From NCBI GenBank assembly GCA_003021905.1, contig PXPI01000046.1:1-33016 (forward strand): a stretch of DNA of 33,016 nucleotides, given 5' to 3'. The notes below the pieces were generated by a model. It was given only the letters and a program-made list of their open reading frames with translations, did not search any database and was not told where the DNA came from. Within the stretch, counting starts at the first letter, position 1. Every line of letters begins with the position of its first letter. A program made the position numbers and the translations under genes. Positions 8,541-16,037 of this stretch are shown piece by piece. The DNA is from Cyanobacteria bacterium SW_9_44_58 (GTDB lineage Bacteria > Cyanobacteriota > Cyanobacteriia > Cyanobacteriales > Rubidibacteraceae).

Positions 8541-9887
8541 ATGACGCAATCTCCACCGCTTCTTTCCTTACAAAGTCCCAAAGACGTTTCCCTTGAAGAA
8601 ATCGAAGCCGAACTCAATCAGATTTGGCAAGCCAATCGTACGGGGGAGGAAGGAACCGTTGCCACTCGTGCGACCACCTTTACCATGGTGATTTATGAGT
8701 CCGAAGAAACCCAGCAGTTATTAGCGGCCTTAGGCTTTTATCAAGGCCCCATTGACGGCATTATTGGATCGGATACCGTAGAAGCCATTAAAGCGGCGCA
8801 AAAGGCATACGGCTTTGAAGAAACCGGGAATCCCACTCGGGAATTTTTAGACCGTCTCCGTTCGGCTTATCAACAAGCGCAACAGCAAGCTGATTTCAGC
8901 AATAATCATCAAAAATATGTTTATGATGGGGATGGCAGTGCCATTGCCGACGCGATCGCGGCCGCCAATCCTTGCCGCATCATTACCCTGTATCCCACAG
9001 CCGGAGAAGATGAAGGCGTTTCCGCCCAAGTATCCGCTTATTGTCCCATTCAAAAACAAGGCAGCAACAGTTTAGTTTGCTGCGAGTATATTAACCTCAC
9101 CGGCACCGCTGAAGCCTTAGAACGAATTGGCGGGATGGTTTCGGCTTTAATGGTCAGTGAATTGCCGAAATTTATCTGGTGGAAAGCGACCCCTAATCCC
9201 GAATATGGGCTATTTCAACGCCTCAGTGAATATAGCGATATTATTATTATTGATTCCAGTACCTTTGCTGACCCGGAAGGAGAATTGGAATGTATCGGCA
9301 AGCTTCTCTCCGAGGGCATGATATTTGCCGATCTCAACTGGCGGCGGTTAGCGGCTTGGCAAGAATTAACCGCAGAGGCGTTTGATCCCCCGGAACGACG
9401 CAGTGCCTTAAACCAAGTGGATCGCGTAACTATTGATTATGAAAAAGGCAATCCCGCCCAAACTTTGATGTTTCTAGGTTGGTTAGCCTCGCGGTTGCAG
9501 TGGCAGCCCACGTCCTATGAGTATGAAGGCGGGGACTACGACATTCGTCGCGTAAAGTTTGTCAATGATGAACAGAAAGAAGTGGAAGCCGAGTTAGCTG
9601 GAATTCCCACTGAAGCCGGAGAGATTCCCGGCGATTTGATTAGTTTGCGCCTGAGTTCCACCAATCTCGAAGCAGACTGCTGCACAGTTCTCTGTTCCGA
9701 AACCACAGGCTGTATGCGGATGGAAGCCGGCGGCGGCGCCCAGTCTTGCCGCATTCAACAAGTTACCCCGCTATTTGACCAAAAAACGGAACAGCTATTA
9801 ACGAAGCAGTTGCAACGGTGGGGACGGGAAGTGTTATACAAAGAAAGTATGAAGCTTACCTACGACATGTTAAAGCTAAGGCATTAG
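8541..9887 (+). CDS. opcA: OpcA, redox-sensitive activator of glucose-6-phosphate dehydrogenase
   Basis: OpcA binds G6PDH, promotes its active oligomer and relays thioredoxin redox state. The product has 448 residues. A peptidoglycan-binding-1-like three-helix domain (about residues 50-100, containing LLAALGFYQGPIDGIIG) precedes the OpcA core, an arrangement I recall as usual in cyanobacterial OpcA. A cysteine cluster lies near the C-terminus at residues 380, 381, 385, 391 and 403. The 385/391 pair has the same six-residue spacing as the redox disulfide I recall for the Anabaena protein. The ATG at 8541 follows GCGAGGA by about 6 nt; the frame also opens at 8481 inside zwf, which is unlikely. 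It is the last gene of the fbp-tal-zwf-opcA operon. Confidence 0.93.
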   Translation: MTQSPPLLSLQSPKDVSLEEIEAELNQIWQANRTGEEGTVATRATTFTMVIYESEETQQLLAALGFYQGPIDGIIGSDTVEAIKAAQKAYGFEETGNPTREFLDRLRSAYQQAQQQADFSNNHQKYVYDGDGSAIADAIAAANPCRIITLYPTAGEDEGVSAQVSAYCPIQKQGSNSLVCCEYINLTGTAEALERIGGMVSALMVSELPKFIWWKATPNPEYGLFQRLSEYSDIIIIDSSTFADPEGELECIGKLLSEGMIFADLNWRRLAAWQELTAEAFDPPERRSALNQVDRVTIDYEKGNPAQTLMFLGWLASRLQWQPTSYEYEGGDYDIRRVKFVNDEQKEVEAELAGIPTEAGEIPGDLISLRLSSTNLEADCCTVLCSETTGCMRMEAGGGAQSCRIQQVTPLFDQKTEQLLTKQLQRWGREVLYKESMKLTYDMLKLRH

Positions 9888-9906
9888 CCTATTCCATTGA
9901 AATTAT

Positions 9907-9944
9907 TTTCCCATGGCAACCCCTTGCGAGGTTGTTATGGGAAA
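9907..9944 (+). terminator. Strong hairpin after opcA, probable operon terminator
   Basis: Fifteen-base arms starting TTTCCCATGG (9907-9921) and ending ATGGGAAA (9930-9944) pair fully if two G-U pairs are allowed, around an 8-nt loop. Only a short, imperfect T-stretch (ATTTCT) follows. It lies 19 bp after the opcA stop and 59 bp before cobB. Confidence 0.6.
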
Positions 9945-10002
9945 TTTCTGAGTTCCCCGAAACTCCCTTTGATTCCATTGCTTTGATGAGCAACCATCGC
10001 TT

Positions 10003-11349
10003 ATGGCATTCATTATTGCCGGTGAACGCAGCGGGGTGGGCAAAACCACCATTACCCTGGCCCTGCTTTCCTTTTTAGCGCGCCAGCAGGAATGGATACA
10101 GTCGTTTAAAGTGGGACCGGATTATATTGATCCCATGTTCCATACCCAAGTCACTGGGCGTCCTTGTCGCAACTTAGATCCGGTTTTAACAGGGCCTGAC
10201 TATGTCCAGCAATGTTTTTTCCGGCACTGTCAAGGGACTCAGTATGCGCTAATTGAAGGGGTAATGGGATTGTTTGACGGCGTGTGTTTCCACCAACAAA
10301 ATGATTATGCCTCCACCGCGCATATTGCCAGAATCTTAAACATTCCAGTTGTATTGGTCATCGATGCGTCTCGCTTATCGGGATCTGTGGGCGCGATCGC
10401 GCAAGGTTATACTAATTTCGATCCGCAAGTAAGGGTCGCCGGCATCATTCTGAATCGGGTGGGCAGCGATCGCCATTTGGAACTTCTCAAAACAGCTTTA
10501 GAACCGCTTCAGATGCCTATATTGGGAGTATTTCGCCGTCAGGAAAATATTGCGCTGCGCCATCGGCATTTAGGATTAGTACCCACCGAAGAAGTGGAAT
10601 CCTTCCCCCAAATTCAAGATCGGTTGGCAACCATAGCTCAAAATAGTTTAGATTGGGACCAAATTTTCCCCTTGCTAGGTGCCCCCCAAACTGCCGTTTC
10701 TCTCCTTTGGGATGAAATACCTCCTCACACTCCTGTACGAATTGGCATCGCGCGCGATCGCGCCTTCAATTTTTACTATCAAGACAACCTCGATCTCTTA
10801 GAACATCTGGGGGCAGAACTCATTCCCTGGAGTCCTCTCCACGATTCCGCTCTCCCGCCTTCTCTGGATCGCCTGTATTTTGTCGGCGGTTTCCCCGAGG
10901 TTTTTGCTGAGGAATTATCCCACAATAGAGATGTTATTCAACAACTGCAAGCAGCGATTGCCAATGGCATTCCTACCTATGCTGAATGTGGGGGATTGAT
11001 GTATTTATCCCAAAGCATTACTGATTTGGCAGGAGAAACTTGGCCCATGGCAGAAATCTTGCCCACTCATACCATCATGGAAAAACGATTAACCCTAGGC
11101 TATCGCCAAGCTATTCCCTATCCCAATAATCCTCTGCTTTCAGCAAATACTGCCATTTGGGGACATGAATTTCATCGTTCCCAATTGCAAACTCCTTCCG
11201 CTTCTCCCCTGTATCAACTTTGCGACCTATACCGAAACCAATACCAAGAAGGATGGAAATTGGGATCAGTTTATGCCTCTTACTTGCATCTGCATTGGGG
11301 CAATCTCCCTCATTTTCCCAAAAAATTCATACAAGGTTTATTAAAATGA
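10003..11349 (+). CDS. cobB: Cobyrinate a,c-diamide synthase
   Basis: ATP- and glutamine-dependent amidation of the a and c carboxylates of cobyrinate in cobalamin or pseudocobalamin synthesis (CobB/CbiA). The 448-residue protein opens with the P-loop GERSGVGKTTITLALL and has VGPDYIDPMFH and LIEGVMGLFDG in the N-terminal ATPase domain. The C-terminal class I glutaminase domain shows FVGGFPEVFAEEL, the nucleophile cysteine in YAECGGLMYLS, and a histidine in GHEFHRSQ. The ATG at 10003 puts the P-loop at the usual distance from the N-terminus. The gene follows opcA after a probable terminator, so it is likely a separate transcription unit. No other cobalamin gene is in view, which is normal for scattered cyanobacterial cob genes. 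Confidence 0.95.
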   Translation: MAFIIAGERSGVGKTTITLALLSFLARQQEWIQSFKVGPDYIDPMFHTQVTGRPCRNLDPVLTGPDYVQQCFFRHCQGTQYALIEGVMGLFDGVCFHQQNDYASTAHIARILNIPVVLVIDASRLSGSVGAIAQGYTNFDPQVRVAGIILNRVGSDRHLELLKTALEPLQMPILGVFRRQENIALRHRHLGLVPTEEVESFPQIQDRLATIAQNSLDWDQIFPLLGAPQTAVSLLWDEIPPHTPVRIGIARDRAFNFYYQDNLDLLEHLGAELIPWSPLHDSALPPSLDRLYFVGGFPEVFAEELSHNRDVIQQLQAAIANGIPTYAECGGLMYLSQSITDLAGETWPMAEILPTHTIMEKRLTLGYRQAIPYPNNPLLSANTAIWGHEFHRSQLQTPSASPLYQLCDLYRNQYQEGWKLGSVYASYLHLHWGNLPHFPKKFIQGLLK

Positions 11350-11422
11350 TGGTTAAGTGAAGTCAAAGAAGATAGGATAACTCATCAAACGTAATCAAAA
11401 ATCAATAAGCAGATCTGTGGTG

Positions 11423-12052
11423 ATGGAGTCGGAATCGAATCAAGCTGAAAAAACAAATACTGCCGTCGTTGCAAACAGGCAAATGCGTTCCCCGTTTTAT
11501 TTCCGGAATCAATTTGAAGGAACGATGGCCATGGCAAGCGATGCGGCAACGGTGAAAGAATATCTCAACGCCCATCAGGGATGGTTTGTCCGATGCGCTA
11601 AACCTATGCAAGCAGAACCCATTGGTGAAAATAGCTATGCCTTAACCATTGGCCGCTTTCGTGCCTTGGGATTTGAAATTGAACCGAAATTAGGCGTGGA
11701 ATTGCTCCCAGAAGCAAACGGCGTTTACCGAATGAAGACAGTGCCGCTAGAAACGAATGATTCTCATTTGTATGAAGTGGACTATCAAGCAGCGTTACAA
11801 TTAGTAGAAAATACAAATACATTGCAATCAGACCTTTCTGCCCCTGTCACAACAGTGGAATGGACATTAGATTTAGGCGTCGCCATTGATTTTCCTCGGT
11901 TTATTTATCGTTTTTCCCAGTCTATGGTTCAAAGAACCGGCGATCGCGTTTTAGCCCAGATCGTCCGTCAAATGTCCCATCGTCTCACTTACAAAGTTCA
12001 AACCGATTTCCATACCCGATACAATCTCCCATTGCCTTGTTCAGGGCACTAG
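11423..12052 (+). CDS. DUF1997 family protein
   Basis: A soluble protein of about 209 residues with no signal peptide. The pattern FYFRNQFEGTM, then WFVRCAKPMQAEPIGENSYALTI and a later WTLDLGVAIDFPRFIY, is characteristic of DUF1997, a family found in cyanobacteria and plant plastids. The fold may be START/SRPBCC-like; that is inference. I chose the ATG at 11423, and a GTG two codons earlier (11417) is equally possible. The ribosome site is weak. It sits about 70 bp after cobB and 61 bp before the P450 gene, on the same strand. Function unknown. Confidence 0.8.
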   Translation: MESESNQAEKTNTAVVANRQMRSPFYFRNQFEGTMAMASDAATVKEYLNAHQGWFVRCAKPMQAEPIGENSYALTIGRFRALGFEIEPKLGVELLPEANGVYRMKTVPLETNDSHLYEVDYQAALQLVENTNTLQSDLSAPVTTVEWTLDLGVAIDFPRFIYRFSQSMVQRTGDRVLAQIVRQMSHRLTYKVQTDFHTRYNLPLPCSGH

Positions 12053-12065
12053 TGGAAGTTGGTCA

Positions 12066-12079
12066 GCTTGTAAACAAGC
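12066..12079 (+). repeat. Short palindromic hairpin between the DUF1997 and P450 genes
   Basis: GCTTGT and ACAAGC face each other across two A residues. ACAAGC recurs about 20 bp later, just before the P450 ribosome-binding region. There is no T-run, so the role is uncertain. Confidence 0.35.
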
Positions 12080-12113
12080 ACGCCCAATTTTTGTATAACA
12101 AGCAAGAAACACC

Positions 12114-13517
12114 ATGAATTCAAAAACGGCAACTGTACCTACCCCGAACAAACCTATTGCGCTACAAATCGGTCAATGGATTTTTGATCCCCTTGGCTAC
12201 ATGAAAAGTAACTTTCAGCAATATGGAGACATTTTCCATGCCTACGTCTCTTGGGGAAGTCGGGAATCATTGGTGATGCTCAATGAGCCTCAAGCACTTC
12301 AGTATCTGTTAACGCATGATACGGGAAACACCTTTACAGCACCAGGAGAGGTCAATGAAATTTTGGAACCGCTGCTAGGGCGGCAAGGCTTAATTTTGCT
12401 AAGCGGGGATCATCACCGGCATCATCGCAAGTTAGTAATGCCTCCGTTTCATGGGGAACGCCTCAAAGCTTACGGCGATATTATTCAACAAATTACCCAG
12501 GAAGTCATTGCCCAATGGTCCACTGAAAGCCCTTTCAAAGTGCGCAGCGCCATGCAGACAATTACCATGCGGGTTATCCTGCAAGCGGTATTTGGACTGC
12601 GTGAAGGAGAGCGCTATCGGCAATTGGAACGCTTGCTAAGTCAGCGGTTAGACATGACCGGTTCTCCGGTGTCTTCTGTCATTCTGTTCTTTCCATGGCT
12701 GCAAAAAGACTTAGGGAGTTGGAGTCCTGGAGGTCGCCTTCGTAAATTGGGTGAGGAAACTGATAAGCTATTATTCGCCGAAATTAAGGAACGCCGAGCC
12801 AATCCCGATCCCAATCGCACTGATATTTTGTCTTTGCTTCTGCAAGCTGAAGATGAAGCGGGAAATGGGCTAAGCGATCAAGAGTTGCACGATGAATTAA
12901 TGACTCTGCTGGTAGCCGGTCATGAAACGACAGCCACAGCACTAACTTGGGCCATGTATTGGATTCATTCTCTCCCGGAGGTCAAGGAAAACTTGCTTGC
13001 CGAGTTAGATGCCCGCTCTGATGAGAGTGATCCCTTGCAACTTATTAAACTGCCTTATCTCAGTGCCGTCTGCAATGAAACCCTGCGCATTCATCCCGTT
13101 GCCATGCTAACTTTTCCCCGCCGCGTTGAAGAACCGGTGGAACTATGCGGTTATCAATTGGAACCGGGGACACTAATTATGGGCAGTATTTACTTGCTTC
13201 ATCAACGGGAGGATCTCTATCTGCAACCGCAACAATTTCGACCGGAACGGTTTTTAGAACGGGAGTTTTCGCCTTATGAATTTATGCCCTTTGGCGGAGG
13301 CGTTCGTCGCTGTGTCGGCGCGGCGCTAGCTCAATATGAAATGAAAATTGTTTTGGGGACGATTCTGTCTCAACTGGATTTAGCATTGCTGAACCAGCGT
13401 CCTGTTCCCCCAGCACGTCGAGGAATTACTTTAGCACAAGGCAAACCGGTTTGGATCCAAAACAAAGGCCCACGGAGTGCCTCTCAAAGTTGGAAACAAC
13501 AACCGGTTACAAAATAA
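12114..13517 (+). CDS. Cytochrome P450 (CYP110-like)
   Basis: A soluble bacterial-type P450 of 467 residues. The oxygen-activation helix motif is AGHETTATALTW, the K-helix ExxR is in NETLRIHP, and the heme-thiolate loop is PFGGGVRRCVGAALAQ with the ligand at Cys400. There is no N-terminal membrane anchor. The overall pattern resembles the CYP110 family widespread in cyanobacteria, which oxidises fatty acids, alkanes and terpenoids in the cases studied; the substrate here cannot be read from sequence. No terpene synthase, polyketide or ferredoxin-reductase gene is adjacent, although a ferredoxin lies about 2 kb downstream at 15664. The ATG at 12114 is preceded by a weak AAGCAAGA site. Confidence 0.92.
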   Translation: MNSKTATVPTPNKPIALQIGQWIFDPLGYMKSNFQQYGDIFHAYVSWGSRESLVMLNEPQALQYLLTHDTGNTFTAPGEVNEILEPLLGRQGLILLSGDHHRHHRKLVMPPFHGERLKAYGDIIQQITQEVIAQWSTESPFKVRSAMQTITMRVILQAVFGLREGERYRQLERLLSQRLDMTGSPVSSVILFFPWLQKDLGSWSPGGRLRKLGEETDKLLFAEIKERRANPDPNRTDILSLLLQAEDEAGNGLSDQELHDELMTLLVAGHETTATALTWAMYWIHSLPEVKENLLAELDARSDESDPLQLIKLPYLSAVCNETLRIHPVAMLTFPRRVEEPVELCGYQLEPGTLIMGSIYLLHQREDLYLQPQQFRPERFLEREFSPYEFMPFGGGVRRCVGAALAQYEMKIVLGTILSQLDLALLNQRPVPPARRGITLAQGKPVWIQNKGPRSASQSWKQQPVTK

Positions 13518-13627
13518 ATTGCTTGGGCAGATATAGCACAAATTACTGCGGGTAAGAAACGGGCTAAAGAGACTCTATTGATATAGCATTGTCGGGAAAA
13601 ACGGCAAAAATTCCGAGATATGTATCC

Positions 13628-13656
13628 GTTTTAATGGTAGAGAGCAGTTTTAATGG
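13628..13656 (+). promoter_or_regulatory. Direct repeats GTTTTAATGG upstream of the remA-like gene
   Basis: The 10-mer GTTTTAATGG occurs at 13628-13637 and 13647-13656, one and a half to two helical turns apart. A near copy, CAGTTTTATGGATA, spans the start codon at 13700 and matches CAGTTTTAATGGATA of the second repeat apart from one A. The array could be an autoregulatory site, since RemA proteins bind DNA repeats. This is inference. Confidence 0.35.
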
Positions 13657-13699
13657 ATAACATAGGAACTAAGGAAAATTAAGAACTGCCGTCAGTTTT

Positions 13700-13966
13700 A
13701 TGGATATGCAGCTTATCAATATTGGGTTTGGAAATATTGTTTGTGCCAATCGGGTAGTGGCGATTGTTAGCCCGGAATCAGCCCCCATTAAACGAATTGT
13801 TACTGATGCACGCGATCGCGGTCAATTAGTTGATGCCACTTATGGTCGGCGCACAAGGGCAGTGATAATTACCGATTCCAGTCATATTGTTTTATCGGCG
13901 ATTCAACCGGAAACTGTTGCACATCGCTTTGTTTTGAGTAAAGATAGCCACGCAGCTAGCAATTAA
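13700..13966 (+). CDS. remA: RemA-like (DUF370) DNA-binding regulator
   Basis: An 88-residue protein of the DUF370/RemA family. It begins with the family signature [20 protein letters not shown] and contains [20 protein letters not shown] and [12 protein letters not shown]. In Bacillus, RemA is an oligomeric DNA-binding activator of matrix and osmoprotection genes; its role in cyanobacteria is not established. The next gene, 11 bp downstream, is gmk, and this remA-gmk pairing is conserved across Firmicutes and cyanobacteria. Either ATG (13700 or 13706) could serve as start. The gene copy is full length. Confidence 0.88.
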   Translation: MDMQLINIGFGNIVCANRVVAIVSPESAPIKRIVTDARDRGQLVDATYGRRTRAVIITDSSHIVLSAIQPETVAHRFVLSKDSHAASN

Positions 13967-13977
13967 TTCAAACATTC

Positions 13978-14541
13978 ATGGAAAGCGGTCAACTGATTGT
14001 CATTACCGGACCGAGCGGGGTAGGAAAAGGAACTCTCGTCAAATCCCTTCTACAGCGGCATAATCAGCTCAGTTTATCAATTTCAGCAACGACTCGGCCA
14101 CCGCGTGCTGGGGAAACCAACGGTAAAGATTATTTTTTCTTGTCTCGCCCGGAATTCGAAGCCATGATCGAGACAGGAGACCTGTTGGAATGGGCGGAAT
14201 ATGCAGGAAATTACTATGGAACACCGCGTCAAGGCGTAGAAGATAAACTGCAACAAGGAGAACAAGTCATTTTGGAAATTGAAGTGGTGGGAGCGAGGAA
14301 AATTCAGCAAAGTTTCCCCCAAGCAATGCGAATTTTTATTTTCCCCCCTTCCTTAACGGTCTTGGAAGAACGGCTGCAAAAGCGAGGCAAAGATGATCCA
14401 GAAATTATTGCGCAGCGTCTGGATCATGCTAAAACCGAAATTGCAGCCGCTGATGAATTTGATTACACCATCGTCAATGATGACCTCGATCGCACTTTGA
14501 CTCAATTAGAACAGATTATTTTGCAACCGGAAAAATCATGA
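13978..14541 (+). CDS. gmk: Guanylate kinase
   Basis: ATP-dependent phosphorylation of GMP to GDP in nucleotide metabolism. At 187 residues it is typical. The P-loop is ITGPSGVGKGTLV, followed by the GMP-binding stretch TTRPPRAGETNGKDYFFL, and EWAEYAGNYYGTP and RIFIFPPS are also present. It follows the RemA-like gene by 11 bp and is almost certainly co-transcribed with it. Its TCA-TGA end is the palindrome TCATGA, which also encodes the Ser-stop end of the convergent aminopropyltransferase gene, leaving no room for a terminator between them. Confidence 0.97.
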   Translation: MESGQLIVITGPSGVGKGTLVKSLLQRHNQLSLSISATTRPPRAGETNGKDYFFLSRPEFEAMIETGDLLEWAEYAGNYYGTPRQGVEDKLQQGEQVILEIEVVGARKIQQSFPQAMRIFIFPPSLTVLEERLQKRGKDDPEIIAQRLDHAKTEIAAADEFDYTIVNDDLDRTLTQLEQIILQPEKS

Positions 14542-15489
14542 TTGATTTTGAGCGGTAACGCCTTTGCCAAAGAATTTCGGCGGTTCGGAAAGGGTATAGA
14601 TTTCTTGATGCTGCGCGATCGCGCGACGAACATACGCGGGCGTTTGCAGCAATCCTAAATAGGTGGTGCCATCAATGAGACTTAAGCCGCCTGTGGTTTT
14701 CTCTTGCAGCAGCCGGTCAATTTCGGCAGGTTCGGGGCGAGTGTCAATCGGGGTATGGGAAGATAGCGTCAGACTCCACGGTTCTCCATAAGTGGGAACA
14801 AACGTGGTGTAAGAAACATTATCACGAAACACGGTTTTGAGCGTATTCACCAATCGGGCATGAATGGCAATGTAAGGGGATGCCACAGGGCCGGCTTGCA
14901 AAACGAATTTACCATCCGGGGCTAATACCCGATTCACTTTTTCATAAAATTCTTTCGTAAATAGCTTAAAAGAAGGACCTTCTTCAATGGGATCTGAGAG
15001 ATCGCTAATTACAATATCCCAAGTTTGGCTGCTATTATCTAAAATGTCTAAGGCATCGCCAATCACTACTTCATGACGAGGATCATCAAACGCCCCAGCG
15101 TGCATTTCCGGTAAATGTTGCTTACAAGCTTCTACGACTTCCCCATCAATATCTACCATCTTCACTGTTTCGACGGTATTCCAGCGTAAAACTTCCCGAC
15201 TGGTGGCCCCTTCGCCCCCGCCTAAAATTAACACCTTTTTCGGGGCTTGATGGGCAATCATTGCCGGATGCACCAATGCTTCATGATAGAGAAATTCATC
15301 TTCGGTGGAAGATTGCCATTTCCCATCCAAAATTAAGCCTTTGCCATAGGACCCTGATTGAACAATATACATCTCCTGAAAGGCTGTTTTTTGAAAGGCT
15401 AAAATTTCGGTTGCCCCATGGGCATAAATATCCCAAGGCGTCATGTATTCGGTAATCCAAAGATCGGCTTTTAATTCGCTGCCGGCCAT
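14536..15489 (-). CDS. speE: Polyamine aminopropyltransferase, thermospermine-synthase (ACL5)-like
   Basis: Transfers an aminopropyl group from decarboxylated S-adenosylmethionine to a polyamine. The 317-residue protein has the nucleotide-binding signature VLILGGGEGATSREVLRW and the substrate-loop sequence SDLSDPIEEGPSFKLFTKEF. Plain spermidine synthases usually have GGGDG and a DSSDP motif. The GGGEG and D(L/A)xDPxExGP forms instead resemble plant ACL5 thermospermine synthases and their bacterial relatives, so the product may be thermospermine or a related amine. The start at 15489 follows AAGGAG with a 7-nt spacer; the frame extends to 15513 without a site. It ends head-on with gmk, sharing 6 bp. 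Confidence 0.88.
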   Translation of the reverse strand: MAGSELKADLWITEYMTPWDIYAHGATEILAFQKTAFQEMYIVQSGSYGKGLILDGKWQSSTEDEFLYHEALVHPAMIAHQAPKKVLILGGGEGATSREVLRWNTVETVKMVDIDGEVVEACKQHLPEMHAGAFDDPRHEVVIGDALDILDNSSQTWDIVISDLSDPIEEGPSFKLFTKEFYEKVNRVLAPDGKFVLQAGPVASPYIAIHARLVNTLKTVFRDNVSYTTFVPTYGEPWSLTLSSHTPIDTRPEPAEIDRLLQEKTTGGLSLIDGTTYLGLLQTPAYVRRAIAQHQEIYTLSEPPKFFGKGVTAQNQS

Positions 15490-15663
15490 AATCAATCTCC
15501 TTTTTTCACTCAATCATCTTAGAGATTTTTAAGTTAGCACAAACCGATCCTTGCCAGAAATCTCCCATGGCATCAGCTTTTAAGCAGAATCCCCTCAAAT
15601 TTGCTAAAATCGGATACGCAACAAGTTAAAACGCGATGGCCACTGGGCGGTCTAATCAGATTT

Positions 15664-15981
15664 ATGGCAAATACCTATACTGTCGAAATTCATCACCAAG
15701 GTCAAACTCATACGATAACGGTTCCTGAAGATCAAACAGTTCTGGAAGCTGCCTATAACGAAGGAATTAATCTTCCCAGTTCTTGCCAAGCAGGCGTTTG
15801 TACTACCTGTGCCGCCATGCTGTTAGAAGGAGAAGTGGATCAAACCGATGGCATGGGCGTCTCTCCGGAATTGCAAGAAGAAGGATATGCCTTGTTATGT
15901 GTTTCCTATCCTCGGTCCAATTTAAAAATCGAGTCGGAAAAAGAAGACGAGGTCTATACTCGACAATTTCAACAACCTTAG
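15664..15981 (+). CDS. petF: Plant-type [2Fe-2S] ferredoxin
   Basis: Small soluble electron carrier, 105 residues. The four cluster ligands are Cys41, Cys46, Cys49 and Cys79, in the spacing CX4CX2CX29C (SCQAGVCTTC and LLCVSYP). The chain is acidic overall. The C-terminal tail after the last ligand is a little longer than in the main photosynthetic ferredoxin, so it may be a secondary PetF paralogue. The ATG at 15664 is the natural start; the frame also extends upstream to a TTG at 15601 with no ferredoxin homology. Possible clients include the P450 upstream, but nothing shows this directly. It is followed within 12 bp by a hairpin repeat and then a lipoprotein gene. Confidence 0.92.
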   Translation: MANTYTVEIHHQGQTHTITVPEDQTVLEAAYNEGINLPSSCQAGVCTTCAAMLLEGEVDQTDGMGVSPELQEEGYALLCVSYPRSNLKIESEKEDEVYTRQFQQP

Positions 15982-15992
15982 TTCACTAGATG

Positions 15993-16019
15993 GTAGGGTG
16001 TTTCCCAAATACACCCTAC
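15993..16019 (+). repeat. Inverted repeat GTAGGGTGT / ACACCCTAC
   Basis: Perfect 9-bp arms at 15993-16001 and 16011-16019 flank a 9-nt spacer, directly after the ferredoxin stop. No T-run follows. The TAGGGTG/CACCCTA core is like a dispersed intergenic palindrome I recall from many cyanobacterial genomes, so it may be a small repeat copy acting as a transcript-end hairpin. Confidence 0.5.
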
Positions 16020-16037
16020 TTAGAATCAAAAACAATA

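Noticed and set aside
9818-10078. An 86-residue frame bridging the opcA end and the cobB start
   Set aside because: It is in a different frame from both strong genes, crosses the operon-end hairpin and shows no domain.
10003-13517. cobB, DUF1997 and P450 as a biosynthetic gene cluster
   Set aside because: The three are on one strand but have ordinary spacing, and no scaffold-forming synthase is present. It looks like a chance neighbourhood.
12066-13656. Short repeats considered as a CRISPR array
   Set aside because: The repeats are too short, too few and irregularly spaced, and no cas gene is in the window.
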